From contig JAPYXD010000679.1 in the NCBI GenBank assembly GCA_030998225.1, forward strand, positions 1,612,001 through 1,676,000: a stretch of 64,000 nt of DNA, in the 5' to 3' direction. This document shows positions 62,939 through 64,000 of this stretch, piece by piece. Numbering within the stretch: the first letter of the stretch is position 1; each line of letters begins with the position of its first letter. The notes under the pieces were generated by a model. It was not told the DNA's origin and did not search any database. It was given only the letters and a program-made list of their open reading frames with translations. Both the position numbers and the translations under genes were made by a program. This DNA is from Diplolepis rosae (taxonomy: Eukaryota; Arthropoda; Insecta; Hymenoptera; Diplolepididae).

Positions 62939-64000
62939 GCATAAAGTTACTGCAATTAAAACCAAAGTCTTTTTTCTCGCCACGTTCTTAGTTTTCGAAA
63001 TTATTCAAAGAGTTTTTCCCGAAATGGTTTCCCCGCGTGAAACTTTGTTAATTTTCGTTTTGCTCCGTAAACTCAAATTTTAATTTATATTTTTATTAAT
63101 GTAGCACAACCTGACTGCAATCACAAACCAAGTCCTTTTTTATTTCCTTTTCTTAGTTTCCAAGATAATTTAAAGAGTTTGTCAACAAATGACTTCCCTG
63201 GGTCAAACGTTCCTAATTTTGGTTTCGCCCCGCAAACTAAAATTTTGATTAATATTTTTATTAATGTAGCACAACGTGACTGCAATCAGAAACAAAAGTC
63301 TTTTTTTCTAGCCACGTTCTTAGTTTTCGAGATTATTCAAAGAGTTTTTCCAGAAATGGCTTCCCCGTGTCAAACTTTGTTAATTTTGGTTTCCTGCGCA
63401 AACTCAAATTTTAATTCATATTTTTATGAATGTAGCACAATGTGACGGCAATCAAAAACCAAAGTCTTTTTTTGCGCAACGTTCTTAGTTTTTGAGATAA
63501 TTCAAAGAATTTTTCCAGAAATGGCTTCCCTGTGTCAAACTTTCCTAATTTTGTTTTCGCTCCGCATACTTAAATTTTCATTAATATTCTTAACAATGTA
63601 GCACAACGTGACTGCAATCAGAAACCAAAGTCTTTTTTCTCGCCACGTTCTTAGTTTTCGAGATTATTCAAAGAGTTTTTCCAGAAATGGCTTCCCCGTG
63701 TCAATCTTTGTTAATTTTGGTTTCGCTCCGCAAACTGAAATTTTAATTAATATTTTTATTAATGTGGCACAACGTGACTGCAATCAGAAACCGAAGTCTT
63801 TTTTCGCGCCACGTTCTTAGTTTTCGAGATAATTCAAAGAATTTTTACAGAAATGGCTTCCCTGTGTCAAACTTGTTTAATTTTGGTTTCGCTCTACAAA
63901 CTTAAATTTTAATTTATATTTTTATTAATGTAGCACAATCTGACTGCAATCAAAAACCAAAGTCTTTTTTGCGCCACGTTCTTAGTTTCCAAGATAATTT
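62939..64000 (+). repeat. Large higher-order unit, domain IV copy 3 (truncated by window)
   Basis: Follows copies 1 and 2 in order through the CTCTACAAAC monomer at 63.89 kb and is then cut by the window end. One difference is the dyad near 63412-63442, which has the CAT/ATG form and an AATGTGACGG junction in place of the AAT form seen at about 57.97 kb. Confidence 0.8.

Larger units (their letters stand above)
1..64000 (+). repeat. Satellite DNA array, 165-166 bp monomer, head to tail
   Basis: The anchor GTGACTGCAATC, or a close variant, recurs every 163-166 bp from about position 82 to the end, always on the + strand. Widely separated related monomers confirm the period: those at 4226 and 39955 are 35,729 bp apart, or 216 monomers of 165.4 bp. 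Each monomer carries a T-tract, a TTCTTAG box, an AAATGGCTTCCC box, an AAACTTTSSTAATTTT box, a CCGCAAACTC box, an AT-rich dyad and GTAGCACAAC. Length and uniform orientation are typical of eukaryotic centromeric or pericentromeric satellites. The family and species are not recognised. The strand given is arbitrary. Confidence 0.97.

Noticed and set aside
1..64000. CRISPR array
   Set aside because: Repeats are directly contiguous with no unique spacers, and the unit is 166 bp.
1..64000. CENP-B box
   Set aside because: The closest stretch is TTCGTTTTGCTCCGT in B monomers, which lacks the required A and the CGGG end (about 6 of 9 key positions). The reverse strand near TTTCGGGAAA does not fit either.
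1..64000. Transposon, LTR or tRNA/rRNA-derived origin of the monomer
   Set aside because: No terminal repeats, target-site duplications, polymerase or integrase motifs, or recognisable A/B boxes were found; all sequence is accounted for by the monomer.
1..64000. Naming the organism from the satellite
   Set aside because: I compared from memory with a few known plant and animal satellites and saw no convincing match, so any species name would be a guess.

Overview
The whole 64 kb window is one uninterrupted head-to-tail satellite DNA array. The monomer is 165-166 bp (average spacing about 165.4 bp, so about 387 copies), about 33% GC, and every copy runs in the same orientation. I see no protein-coding gene, RNA gene, transposon, CRISPR array or unique sequence anywhere. 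The many short reading frames (60-180 codons) on both strands are the same repeat read in different phases and are not genes.

An array of this length and monomer size, with no insertions, points to a eukaryotic centromeric or pericentromeric satellite; 166 bp is close to the length of DNA on one chromatosome. I do not recognise the monomer as any satellite I know, so I cannot name the organism. A plant or an invertebrate would both fit.

Layout. (1) About 1-6377: heterogeneous monomers, with a doubled A monomer at 82-411 and short 4- and 6-monomer repeats. (2) 6378-21277: three copies of a 13-monomer (2.15 kb) higher-order repeat, with 9780-13326 carrying a 3-monomer (496 bp) A-B-C higher-order repeat. 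(3) 22025-25080: a second copy of the 9.8-13.3 kb block, displaced by about 12.25 kb and one A-B-C trimer shorter. (4) 26074-39125: three consecutive copies of a 25-28-monomer (4.1-4.6 kb) unit. (5) 39126-52860: mixed monomers related to the first 9 kb, with four more copies of the three-monomer X module. (6) 52861-64000: another large unit with copies starting at 52861, 57491 and 62939 (28 and 33 monomers apart), the last cut by the window end.

The biology here is therefore array evolution: unequal crossing-over at monomer, trimer, 13-mer and 25-33-mer scales, plus apparent short conversion patches. A dyad of about 18 bp in each monomer, whose two arms vary together, is the best candidate for a functional element.
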